Positions 11,895 through 22,622 of a stretch of DNA of 64,000 nt are shown one piece after another. This DNA comes from Amblyornis subalaris (lineage: Eukaryota; Chordata; Aves; Passeriformes; Ptilonorhynchidae): positions 2,305,299 to 2,369,298 of the forward strand of contig JACAXG010000108.1 of the NCBI GenBank assembly GCA_018881555.1. Direction: 5' to 3'. A program made the translations under genes and the position numbers. The notes under the pieces are model-generated. The model saw only the letters and a list, made by a program, of their open reading frames with translations. It made no database searches and was not told the DNA's origin. Numbering within the stretch: position 1 is the first letter of the stretch; each line of letters opens with the position of its first letter.

Positions 11895-14800
11895 AAGGGA
11901 CAATACAAAATAAAGACATTTGCTGGCAGCTCACTGAACATCAAAAAAAGGAAAATCACCCACCATGTGTAGTTGCATGGCCTGAAACACGAGTAGATTG
12001 CAACTTTCCTGACTGTTACTGCATGATCAGGAAGCTTAAGTTATCACCTAATTTCTATGATTGTAGCTTTCCACTGAGAACAAGCTGATGTTTACTTCAT
12101 AGTCCTCTCTTCCTCACCGCAAATATTTTGAGCAAGGGACAAACAATTCATTAGCTTAAGCACAGCCTTTGGGCAGCACCAGTGCTGTTCCTTGGTGTCC
12201 AACTTTTTCTGACAAACTTCATCTCCAGAGGGAGATGAGGTAAGTCCAGGTCTACCTAACACACATGAGCATCACTTCAAATCCTCCTGAAAGCCTCCCA
12301 GGAAGTCCTGCTCTTCCATGAGGTAGTCAGATGATGAAGGTCACTGATGACATTTTCCCCTGCCTACAAGCAGCAACATCCATTCTGTTTCTCAGTGGTC
12401 TGTAAAATAACTCACAGCTAATCAGAAATGCCTTCAGAATCCAAAACTTTAATGACTATGAGTTTCTTGCAATTAAAGTTCTCTGATGAAGCAATATCAT
12501 GAGCAGCTCAAAGGATCGCTTTATATACAGAGCAAAAAGTGTAAACTGACATTTAAAGTAAACACATTTTAAGCACATATTGCTGATCACAGCCGTTTTC
12601 GAGGAGCATTTAGTTCTTTCACTTTGCATATCTCTAGCAGTGTATGGTTACTGTTGCACGCAGACATAGCAATTTAAAGGAACAGAAAAGTCAGGTCTGA
12701 TTAGGTGTGACATCCACTAGGCTCACCCACGCTCCAGTCACAGTAGCAAAAATCTGAGCTGAACTGCAGAGTGGAAGCAGGCTGAGTCAGCACTTCACCT
12801 GACACAACCCAGCTTCCCCTGGTATCTCTCTACTCTGCACAAGAAGCATAAAAGTAGCCCTAGTGCGAACATATTCTAAATAATTCTAAGATACTACAAT
12901 TTAATCGCATAACATTCACATTAAAATGGTCTCTCGCTTTGCTTACTTGGCCAACTGATTGTTCATAACAAAATAGATTGAAGATTGCTCTAAAAGCATT
13001 TTAAAATATTGACTGTTTGGAAGCAAAATTACACCCCATTAAATTTCTCTTTGTTTTGAAAAAAGGACAGTACATACTGATCCAGCCACAACATCAAAGA
13101 CACTTTTTTGCAGACACACAAAGCAATAATGAACATTAGAGATAAAATACTGCAGAAACAACCACATAAATCATTGTAATATCAAAGTAAGGCTCAGCAT
13201 CACATCCAGCTTCTGCTGTCTGGTATGCAGGGAGGAGATCACAACTGTATTTTAAATGCCTGTTGAAGATCATTTTATTCAGCAGGAAACTTAAGGGAAG
13301 TCTGGAGGGAAATGCTGAGCAAAGCCACTGTGAAGTCTGAGCCTCTAAGGAGTGGTATTTAAGAATCTTCTCCAGAGAGCAGAAGCTTAGAAGCACTCTC
13401 AAATTTTTGAGTACTCTTTCAGAAAAAGCCAGGTGCCTGCCTTTCCTTTAGCCTACTTATGGTAAAGCCAGGTCACTTTTTATCCCATTGTCCATTTTCT
13501 CATGTGTCTTAATTAGTCCTTCCTTCAAACTTTGTTCTAAGCCAGGCGTGCAGCTGAGGTGAGATTAATGGCCTGTCCTTTCCCACATCGCTTCTCCTCC
13601 CTTCTTAAACAGAGGTACTGCATTTGCTATTCCATCGTCATATCCATCCTCCCCCGAGGTTTATTAGAGATATTCAGCAGCAGTCCTGCAATTTCGTGTG
13701 CCAGCTCTTTCAGCATTGTGTGATGGAAATTAGTTGGTCTCCTGACTTGACAGGATTAAGCTCTTTGAGTTCTCATCTAGAAAGTGGTAATTTCTATTTC
13801 CATAACCTCACAGCTGCTTGCCTTTTGCTCAATGGTCCCCATCCCAGGACTGCTCAATCCCAGCACAAACCACTCAGCTCAACTCTTAGCTGTGCTTGGA
13901 TTATGTTCCTCTCTCCTTAATTGTACAGCGAACTATTCAGTCATTGCTCGTCTTGCTTGCTAAGGCTGAAGAATATTTTGTCATTTCCTGTCAACATTTT
14001 TTTTCAAGGTCTCTCTCAGTCTGGCTTGTGGCAATTGTTATTTTATTCCTGTATTCCTTGACTTCTTGTCAAATCTATCTTATGGGGAGCATTTTCTTCC
14101 TTTTTCTGTTTAAGGAAGGACTGGCCTCAAATCTTTCAGTTTTTGAAGTTTAAATTCTGACTGGTGATCTTGGATATTATAACCAAGCACTCAGAAATAA
14201 TGAATACAGAAACAAATAATGAAACCTACACTTCTGTGGCATTGGAACACACAAAAGGAGTGGCTCTTGCCAACTGAAAAGAAGAAACCATACAGATTGA
14301 CAAATTTAAAAATGCAAAAGAAATCCCCAGGCTCTCAGGCACAATATGGTTTATGTATGTGAGACATCCCTTATTCAGATCAGGAAAAGCTCCACAGGAG
14401 TCAAAGGAATCACTTTCCATTAACAGTGGAGTAATACAGATGGGAAGTAGGACTGCTGAAAGGAAAGTAAAACCAGTTTGACCAGCCACATCCCGACTTC
14501 AGTTCACTGACAGCTCCCCTTAAATGGGCCACCCACAAGCAGAAACTAGAATTGTAGAAACGGATGACCACCCTCCATTGAGCTGCAATAGTCCAATATA
14601 TTTAGTGCAACCCAAGGAGCACTGAGAGATGTATGGTTTATTACGTTGTTAAAGTTATGCACCACAGACTCTGCGGGATAAACAACCACTGTGTAAATCT
14701 CACACGACTCAAATTCACTTAAGCCTTTCCTGTAGATACTCAGGCCTAAAGGCAATTTTCAGGCCCCTCATTAATTCTACTCACAACTCAAAGTAAATCC

Positions 14801-16212
14801 AGTGTAAATAGCAGCGCAGGTCCCATTTAAATGTGGTCCTAGAGTCAGACCACAAATAACCAAAACTGCCCATCTGAATTCAAGGGAGAGGATAAGCAAC
14901 AGGTACCACCAGGCTGAAGAGGTGCTGATTTTTATTGACAGGAACAACATAAGGTATTACAGAATACCTGAACATAAGAGAACCGAGAGAAGATTTCTCT
15001 CTGGGTGTGCTGCTCTGACAGCTCTCTGAAAGTGGCACTAAATGCCAAAGCCAGCTGAAGTATATTCATCCTTGCTAGGAATAACAGCAGAAAAGTTGTG
15101 CACAATAGGCCTTATCATTAAAAAAGAAAGAATTATTCAATCCAAGTGTTCATTTCACTCTCAGTAAGCAATAAATCCAGCTGACCTCATCTTGGGAGTA
15201 GGGGTAACTGTAGCTACAAAGGAGTATTAAAACACAGCCCTCTGCCTGCATGCTGGGCTGGGTGGAAGTGGATCAATCTTGTTTATTGAACCTGCTGTTG
15301 GAAACAGACTGCTGTAATCTGAATCCAGCTTTCCTAAAGAACCATCTCCCCTCTCCTGGTGGCCTGCTGTCCCGCCATAGCTATTCAGGGGGCTCTTCCT
15401 AAGGTTCTTCTAGTCTCCCAAGCTGGGTGGCCTGCTCTTTGGTAGCTGCCAGCTCTTTCCCTTGGGGTTTTGCCACAAGTGATGCTCAGGCATTGAGCAT
15501 TGTGCACATTAACCAGAGCCATATCATCCACCTTGATCCAGCTTTTTTTTCAAAACTTTCTTTCCAAAATCTATTCCATTACTGCTGAAAGGATAGAAAA
15601 TAATGATGGTGTGTAGAAGGATCACAAGGAGTAAACCTGGCTGCAGACTTGTGAGGTCTGTAATATAATACAGGGATTTGGCAGCAGATGGCCAACACTT
15701 AACAAAAGTTTCAGCTTTGCCTAATACTGCTCTTCTTACCTGAATATCAGCAAGGTTCTCTTGGAGTCTCTCACTGTGAGTAGCATTGATTCCCAAGCAT
15801 GAGCACTACCAACTTCTCCTCCACCAGACTGACTATTTCTTCTTTCATCTCCCCTACTGATATTGGCCTAATTATCACTTCTCCCCACTTTTACTTCACC
15901 TGGCAATCCCAGCTGATCCTCATGATCCCCTTCCTGCCTCCTCAGTATTTCTGAAGGAAAGAAGATCAGGTGTCTGCTATAGATGTATCCTCTCAGTGTT
16001 TGGTTCACTAAGAAAACCTCTCCTTCCACTTGACTTAAATCCCATGTTGGTGTGGGTGTGGGCTGCTTTGCTGCTGCTGCATGTAAATATTTATGTTTAA
16101 TGAGAGCACAAATGAATCAGGTGGACCTTCTGGGATCATGCTAGTGGGAGCAAAGTATCCAGCTGGCTTGAGTGGAGCTGGCTGAGAGGTGTAGCAGTAG
16201 AGTATGAGAGGT
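11895..16212. other. unique sequence, possible old repeat traces
   Basis: No exon or RNA gene is recognised. A segment at about 13750-13800 has a weak MIR-like run (CTCTTTGAGTTCTCATCTAG). About 14760-14880 (TCTACTCAC...AAATCCAGTGTAAAT) recalls an ancient amniote interspersed repeat. Neither is strong enough for its own entry. Pyrimidine-rich sequence is common from 13450 to 14130 and from 15840 to 16000. Confidence 0.35.
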
Positions 16213-16415
16213 CAGCATGGGACACATCCCACTAAACCAGATTGCACAAAGCCCCATCCAACCTGGCTTTGAACACTTCCAGGGATGGAGCATCCACAGC
16301 TTCCCTGGGCAATCTGTTCCAGTGCCTAACTACCCTCACAGTGTAGGTTTAAAACCGTTCTCCCTTGTCCTATCACTATCTCTCAGTATAAAATTCACTC
16401 TCCCACTTTCACGAG
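16213..16415 (-). mobile_element. CR1 LINE 3' fragment, antisense
   Basis: Read on the plus strand, this is the reverse complement of the CR1 3' region. It contains AGCCCCATCCAACCTGGCTT, AACACTTCCAGGGATGGAGC, TGTTCCAGTGCCTAACTACC and TCTCCCTTGTCCTATCACTA in the expected order. About 50 bp of consensus is missing between the ACCCTCACAGT segment and the TTAAAACCGTTCTCC segment. The terminal TTCTATGAT repeats are also missing, so the copy is truncated at its own 3' end as well as 5'. CR1 elements are non-LTR retrotransposons that are usually strongly 5'-truncated in birds. This piece codes for nothing. Confidence 0.92.
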
Positions 16416-17842
16416 TTTTATCACTGTATCAGCTTTTCTGGTTTCGGTGATTTTATTTTCTTGTTCTCTTTACTCAGACTATCCCTGAGCAAACTCATCT
16501 AACTCCTTTTGTTTTTGCAAGGAGTCTCCACCTACAGCAGAGCCCAGGCTAACATGGGATCAGAAATGCAGATACTTTCACCTTGCCATCACCTCGAGGA
16601 CCTGTATTTACCTCATATTTGTCTCCTAGGAAATTCATATCTTGGCCAGCTCGTCAGTGATTCTTCACTGTAAGGGGAAGCAGAAGTAAAACTAAAATGA
16701 GTTCCCAATCCCTCCTCTTCACAGGCCCTTTCTCTTGTTTTGATCATTATAACTCACCATTTCACTTGTTGTTCAGGGTGATAAAACCCTGTCTCATCTT
16801 CAGTTCTGAGCACACGTCCAGGTTCTGTAGAGCTACCTTGTGAATAATTTTTTAGTGATAAGTATTCCTGTCTGGCTCCGGCCGTGCTACTAAAATTCAC
16901 TTTTACACTCCCAGTTCTATCTTTCTTACTGTAATATCATTTAATTTGGCTTTTAAAAATAATGGAATGATTCATAGCCATTTCAAACATGGCAGGAGGT
17001 ACCACATCCCTACCCAACCCCTTCAACTTCACCGGCTTTTTCACTTTGTATTCCTCTGTGGACTCCTTCCTCCATCACAAAAGTCATAAACTCATTTTAC
17101 TCCCTCACTTTTAAGGCATTTCATTACCTCTTGCCAAAATCTTCCACCACCTATTGAAAGATTATTTTCAGTCCTTATTGGGCTTATGACCTCTCCCACC
17201 ATCATTTATTTGCTGTGGTTTTTTGAATTAACATCTTTCCACTTGTCTTCCCAATGTTCCCTATGGCGTCTTCCCTCTAAACTCTATATTCTCCTCAGCA
17301 GCAATAGAACCAAATAAAGCCATACACTAAAGATAACAAACCACCAATTTTCTGTTCCCTTACAGTCTCTAAGGTAGCTGCATCTGCTCACCTGTAGCCT
17401 CGAGCAGCAGCAACATCGTTACAACTAGAGGTCATTGAAGTCTATTCTTTGCTGGTTGCTTTTGCCAATATCTGGGTGAAAAAAAAACCACTGAAAAAGC
17501 AGAGATCAGCATTAAGTCCAGTAGGAAAGCGCAGGTACAATCATTCGTGCTGGAAGGAACATTTGGTCTACAAATGCGTTTCACGCTTAGAAATATCTGA
17601 TGATTCCCTGAATTCAGAGGAATAAAAGTGAAATTATTCCACCGTGCCTTGCCTCTCCTCAACCTCCTCTCTTTACAAGTCAGCAACTCCTATATTAGTC
17701 TAACATGATCTAAATATGTCTCATTATTACTTAAGGTGTGTCATCACGCTCTGATGTGGACCAGGACCCCAAAGCTACAGGGCTATTCCCACACTGAACC
17801 AGATGGAGAACACATTCCCAGCTAGGTCTGGGTCTACCCTGA
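16416..17842. other. pyrimidine-rich unique sequence, no gene seen
   Basis: The plus strand is rich in C/T runs from 16420 to 17400. No repeat family or exon is recognised. Confidence 0.4.
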
Positions 17843-17984
17843 GCAGCACCACAAGCCACGTTTTCAAAATTGACTCCCAAAAATAGTCTGTCAAGAGAAG
17901 AGGAAGAATTTCCGTACGAAGCGAAGATCATTCTGCACGCCATCTGCAAAGTGCTAATTAAACACACCGTTGTTATTTGTCAGG
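17843..17984 (+). other. open, CpG-containing block with donor-like end (candidate exon or conserved element)
   Basis: After a TGA at 17840-17842 one plus-strand frame stays open. Its translation includes EEEEFPYEAKIILHAICKV and reaches a good 5' splice donor match, CAGG followed by GTAAGA at 17985-17990. The block has several CpG dinucleotides (CCGTACGAAGCGAAG, CACGCC), which are rare nearby. There is no clear 3' acceptor: the preceding CCCTGAGCAG lacks a long pyrimidine tract. I do not recognise the peptide. The minus strand is also open through here, so a low stop density by chance is possible. A TAATTAAA motif near the end would fit a conserved non-coding element equally well. Nothing assigns it to a gene. 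Confidence 0.2.
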
Positions 17985-17990
17985 GTAAGA

Positions 17991-18850
17991 GATTTCAGAA
18001 TGATATCTGTAAGCCATCTGCCAGCTCTCTTACTCACATTCTTTAGATCACCAGCAACATATCTTACATATTTTCTTCCCACAGGTAAGAATGTGCAATA
18101 TGCAAAAGCAGTTAAATGAGAATGACTTTCTGAAACTGGCTTCTTAACACATAACTGAAGTCAAGTGAACTCCAAATGAATTGTTTTGATTTGTTTAAAA
18201 ATGACACATTTTAAGTCATGGGTTTGATATTGCATTCAGGTGTCAGGCAAGAATTTCAATAGGTGCTTTATTCTATTTTTTTCTATTTCTTTTATGTGAT
18301 TTTTGAGTAGAAACAGCAAGGACTTCACATGATAAAAATTAAGTATCATTAACAATTACATCATGCAAACAATTTATTTTATGTTCCCTTAATCCCAATC
18401 TTTCTATTTTGTACTTGCTTAATATAGTAAAGTTTTGCTGATTTGGGGATTTTGTGGTTTTGAGGTTTTTATTCTCCCAATAACTCATTATTATTTTTAT
18501 AAGCACTAGTACTGCCACAGTATTTTACTGTTCTAACCATAGATTAGCAGGTTGCAGGAGTAGCTATTGTACAGATGCAAAACAAAAAAAAATCATTTCT
18601 GCCACAAAGAGTGTAAAATTCTGTTTAAGAAATTTAAATACATCCAGACATAGAGGAGACTCTTTTGAACCCTTTTCAGGAGATAATAAATATGACAAGC
18701 AAATGTTTACTAAAAAATTCTTGGTATGTAGCTTCTCCAGAACCATCCAGGTAAACTCTGTCCTTAATCATGACACCTCTCAGGGTATCCCAACAAATAT
18801 GTACAGAAACAGAACTCGCTAGAAATCATTCATGAAACCAGATTCAGTTC
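17991..18850. other. unique AT-rich sequence, no gene seen
   Basis: No repeat family, exon or RNA gene is recognised. Confidence 0.45.
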
Positions 18851-18898
18851 AGGGAAGGGGAAAAAAAAAAAGAAAAGGAAAAAAAAAAAAGAAAAAAA
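18851..18898 (+). repeat. 48-nt purine-only tract
   Basis: An A-rich purine run, with two A11 runs separated by GAAAAGG and a short G-rich start (AGGGAAGGGG). Confidence 0.9.
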
Positions 18899-21161
18899 CC
18901 CCGAACCATCCATCCTTCAACACACGCAATCAAATGGGATACTTTCTGCTCCCTTCTCAGGAACACAAAGCTTCTACCTTCACCACCTTCACTCCACCCA
19001 ATGCAGTTCTTCTACTGTCAAAGTTTATGTTTTCACTGCCAGAGAAAAAGTTTGCTACTTGACAGCAGAACAACAAACCTGATTTAGCTATGACATGCAG
19101 TAAGAAAAACAGCTATATAGATATCATCTTAACATAGCTGGCTGAGGTCAACTGCACTTGACAAGACAATACACTAATTTCATCTATGTCAAGGTAAGGA
19201 TCACCGGATTCCAGATGAGATTTTTGCCACAAAACCACTGTCTGGAATTGCTTTTCACACTATAAAAGTACACCAATGTGGAGAAATGTGTATATATTAT
19301 CAGCTCACAGACCAACTGTAGAGAGTTCATAGAGGCCTTTGCTGAGAGAAATGATATCCAAGACCGGCAGAAAACATTCCTGGCAGGTGGAGGAATTGTG
19401 AATAGTGAATAGCTTGAGGTACTTTCTCATACATCTCATCCAAAGGGCAAGGAACTACAGTGAGAGGAGAGGACCACTCCTATTCTGGAGTGGAAATGCT
19501 GGAGAGCAACGCGTGGCTCTGTGGGGGAGAGGAGACGGGAGAAAAAAGGATTAAGTAAATAGAGTTTCCTGTATTGCCCTTGCCACACACACGGGGTCAA
19601 GAGAAAATTAGCGTGTATTTATTAAGTACTATGGATGTGAATCAAGGCTCAATGAAATGAAAAAACATCAGCAGAGCTCATCAGCTGGATACCACTTCAT
19701 TCCACTAATGCACGCAGAGAGTTTTAGGGCTGACATCTCATTAGAAATAACACTGCCCACCTCCCAGTCCCAGTCCATTATCACACAGTCTCTAATCTGT
19801 ACCAAATCAGAACAAAGAACACAAATATTCAGAGCTGGAATATCCTATTGTGTTCATTCTGTTTCAGAACATTTATTTTCTTAAGGCATCCCACAAGCAT
19901 CTCAGTTTGAATGTCTACTTATTCATGTTCTATCCCCATCCCAGATAGCCTCTCAGTGCTGAGTCTAACAACAGAGCTGAGTCAGAAACAGCCTGTTGAA
20001 TCTATGGCATCCAGAAATAGGAATATTTAGGAGTGTGGACACCAAATCAAGTGGCTAATGCAAAAACATCATCCAGTTAAGCAAGGCCTTTCTCATATAC
20101 AGTAAAGGCCTTTCTCACCTAGAACATAACCCTATGGTCATTGTGCAAATGTTGCCATGCAGATTCAGTACTCCCCAAGAATTTCTCTATTTCACCAGTT
20201 ATGCAATACTGCTTTTTTTCTCCACTTCACTTATTTTGTTTTAAAATAAATGCTCTTATGTTTAGTACACAAGATCTTGCTTGCCAGCTACATTGTGGGT
20301 GTCATGGCTGACACAAGCACTGCCTCAATGAGCTCCTTGGTATTGTTACCCTGTTATTGCAAGCATGTATTTCACCATGCAGTCTCCAGCTTTCATTAAA
20401 TTTAGAGAGAAACAAGCCCCACTTTAACTGTCTGTCCCTTGGAAGGAGAAATTTGAGAAGATAATGAATGAAGAAACCTTTAAAGCTTTGAAAATGCATG
20501 TACCACCATAAATCTTTTACTGCCTCTTCCCTTGTATATATGCCTTATTTCTTCATTTGCAAAGGTCACCTCTTTTAGAAGCTAAGACATCGAAACAAAG
20601 GTAACAGCTGGCTTCAGCAGAACAGGGAGGTTGTAAATCCCACTTGGATTTTGATTCTTCCCCACACTACAGAGTTGAAAGCTTTTAAGCAACTCCTCGT
20701 CTGCGCCCACTGAAGCCCACCCTCCTGAATATACCTCCTGAATATACCTCCTGAATTCCTGGAATTTGGACTGTGAACTAAGCCACCTGATGGGAACTTT
20801 TCTATTACTTTCTATTTCTCTCCACCTCACATTTACTGTTCAATAAAATCCACACTATTGACTTTGGCAGGTGGTCTGTTTGCACCTTAATTCGGGCAGA
20901 GACATCTCTAATAATCAGATCTTAACATACATTAGTGCAATACTTTTCACATTTATAACCTGACAGTCCTCATGCTCTCTATTTATTATGTAAATAATAT
21001 AGAAAATCAATGTATAATATACAATCAATATAGAAATTCTGTGTGTATCTATTCTAAATGAATTAAGGTTTTTCCAGCTGTTGCTGTTGTTGCTGACACA
21101 AAAGCACTCCTTTTCTACTCCATGGTAATTCAGCATCACGAAACTCTTCCCCAACACAAGC
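18899..21161. other. unique sequence with short tandem duplications
   Basis: No gene is recognised. AAGGCCTTTCTCA is present at 20083-20095 and again at 20105-20117 (period 22 bp). The 13-bp minisatellite at 20721-20759 is listed separately. Confidence 0.4.
20721..20759 (+). repeat. 13-bp minisatellite, three copies
   Basis: CCTCCTGAATATA occurs twice exactly, followed by a third copy that diverges at the end (CCTCCTGAATTCC). Confidence 0.9.
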
Positions 21162-21194
21162 GGGGAAAGAAAAAAAAAAAGAAAAGAAAAAAAG
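21162..21194 (+). repeat. 33-nt purine tract
   Basis: A GGGGAAAG start followed by long A runs broken by single G bases. Confidence 0.85.
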
Positions 21195-21850
21195 CTTTGT
21201 GTGTACATCCACCACCTTTCATGCATGCAAATAACAAGCAGATGAGTATTTATATTTAGGATTAGCGCTTTGAATAGACAAACAGCAAATAAATGTGTGC
21301 CCTCAATATCTAGGTTACATCCTCTAGGAATTTAGCCTAATGTTCTCATTCCATAGGAAAAAAAAAAAGATTTGAAGAAACAATGAGAAGATGAGAAATG
21401 AGCTTAGTTTGAAATATGACAATAATGATACTCACATGCTTGCCAGAAGCACATTAGATAAATTCTTGAAAAGGTTAAAAGTTCAAGAAATGTAATATAA
21501 AGTACAAGATATAATGAGATGTAACAAGCGAGAAGCAGAATAGATGTGTTGTAAGTCAGAGAACTGTGCAAGCTTATTTACAAGTCAAAGGGAAAATAAT
21601 CACCCTCACAGTCACGTAAAATTCCTTTCCAAAGCTCCCATTAACTGTGTTGATGCATGCTGCTGCCAGGTTTAAAATAACTTGGCCTTCATTTCACAGA
21701 AGTGTTTCACCTCCCCTTGTGGCCCTTCTCCCAGGTGGGCTACTGGAGAAGGCCCGGAGGCTTCCCTCTCCCAGTAAACCAAAACCAGCCATCATTTTAA
21801 GGCCAGCTCCACAACTAACATTATAGGAAACATCAAAATCTCAAAGCTTT
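21195..21850. other. unique sequence, no gene seen
   Basis: AT-rich sequence with an A-rich run near 21359-21368. No repeat family or exon is recognised. Confidence 0.4.
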
Positions 21851-21905
21851 GGGGTTTTGTTTGGTTTGTTGGTTGGGTTTTGTGGGTTTGGGTTTTTTTG
21901 TGGGG
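21851..21905 (+). other. G/T-rich strand with G-quadruplex potential
   Basis: Over 55 bases the plus strand is almost only G and T. It has G runs of three or more at 21851, 21875, 21884, 21890 and 21902. The last four runs are separated by loops of about 6, 3 and 9 bases, a permissive quadruplex pattern. The look is telomere-like (TTTGGG, GGGTTT), but it is not a TTAGGG array. Confidence 0.6.
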
Positions 21906-22355
21906 TTTTTCAGTATTTTTAGTTTTGCAAGTGCTTCTTTCTCTGTGGCAAGTCTGGCAATTTTTGGCACTACAGAGAGACTTGGATCATCATATTAGAT
22001 CATCTTATATCAGCAACTTCAAAACTGGAAGGCAGCAAAAAACCATTCAATGAGAACGTGTAAAAGCAAAGCTCAAGGCCAAGAGCAGAATTTCAGCCTG
22101 TGTCCTTGAGTGCTCTGCGTGCCTTGATGTCTTAGATCATTCAGCTACCTCGCTGAAGGCCCTTCAAAAGCACCCTCTATATTCTGCTACATAAAAGAAA
22201 AGTTTTCAGTGCTACTCTCGTCTTGAGCAAGTGGAATATCATATACACACACCCTGTACTGGCAAATAAACAGAGGTGAGAAATGGCTGCAGCGCAGGTG
22301 TGCTGGGGAGCAAACGCAGCTGAGCAAATGAAAGAGAAAGCACAGGAGCAGTGAA
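21906..22355. other. unique sequence, no gene seen
   Basis: No recognised repeat or exon. Base composition becomes slightly more balanced towards the 22.4 kb open frame. Confidence 0.4.
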
Positions 22356-22622
22356 TCAAGTGGACAAAAAGGAATCTGCCCCTCTCCTTGTTATTCTGCA
22401 AGGCAGCTCGGTTTGTCCGGCTCTATCAGCCTTGTTGCTCCCTGTTTGCCACAGAGGACTGGCAGCACGCAATGCCCTTTTTTTTTTCTTTTTTTTTTTA
22501 GGAGAGTCCACGTGAATAGGCACTTTCAAAATAGTCTCGATACGATCAGCCGTGCCAACAAAGAAACCCACTATGAACAGACTGACGACTGCAAGGAAGC
22601 AAAGCAACAAAAAGAGTGTCAT
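22356..22622 (-). other. minus-strand open frame with a hydrophobic start and acceptor-like site
   Basis: On the minus strand an 88-codon frame starts at an ATG with A at -3. It begins MTLFLLLCFLAVVSLFIVGF, which looks like a signal peptide or membrane anchor. It continues GTADRIETILKVPIHVD, then enters a lysine run made by the poly-purine tract (plus strand 22475-22499) and ends without a known domain. The same DNA contains TTGTTGCTTTGCTTCCTTGCAG on this strand, a good 3' splice acceptor whose AG lies at 22590-22589. So the hydrophobic start may be a translated pyrimidine tract, not a real leader. About 200 bp downstream of it holds several CpG dinucleotides, unlike its neighbours. I do not recognise the product. 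It could be an unannotated exon, a decayed retrocopy or chance. Confidence 0.2.

Noticed and set aside
13750..13800. Second MIR-like fragment
   Set aside because: Only one short run (CTCTTTGAGTTCTCATCTAG) resembles the core and the flanks do not continue the consensus.
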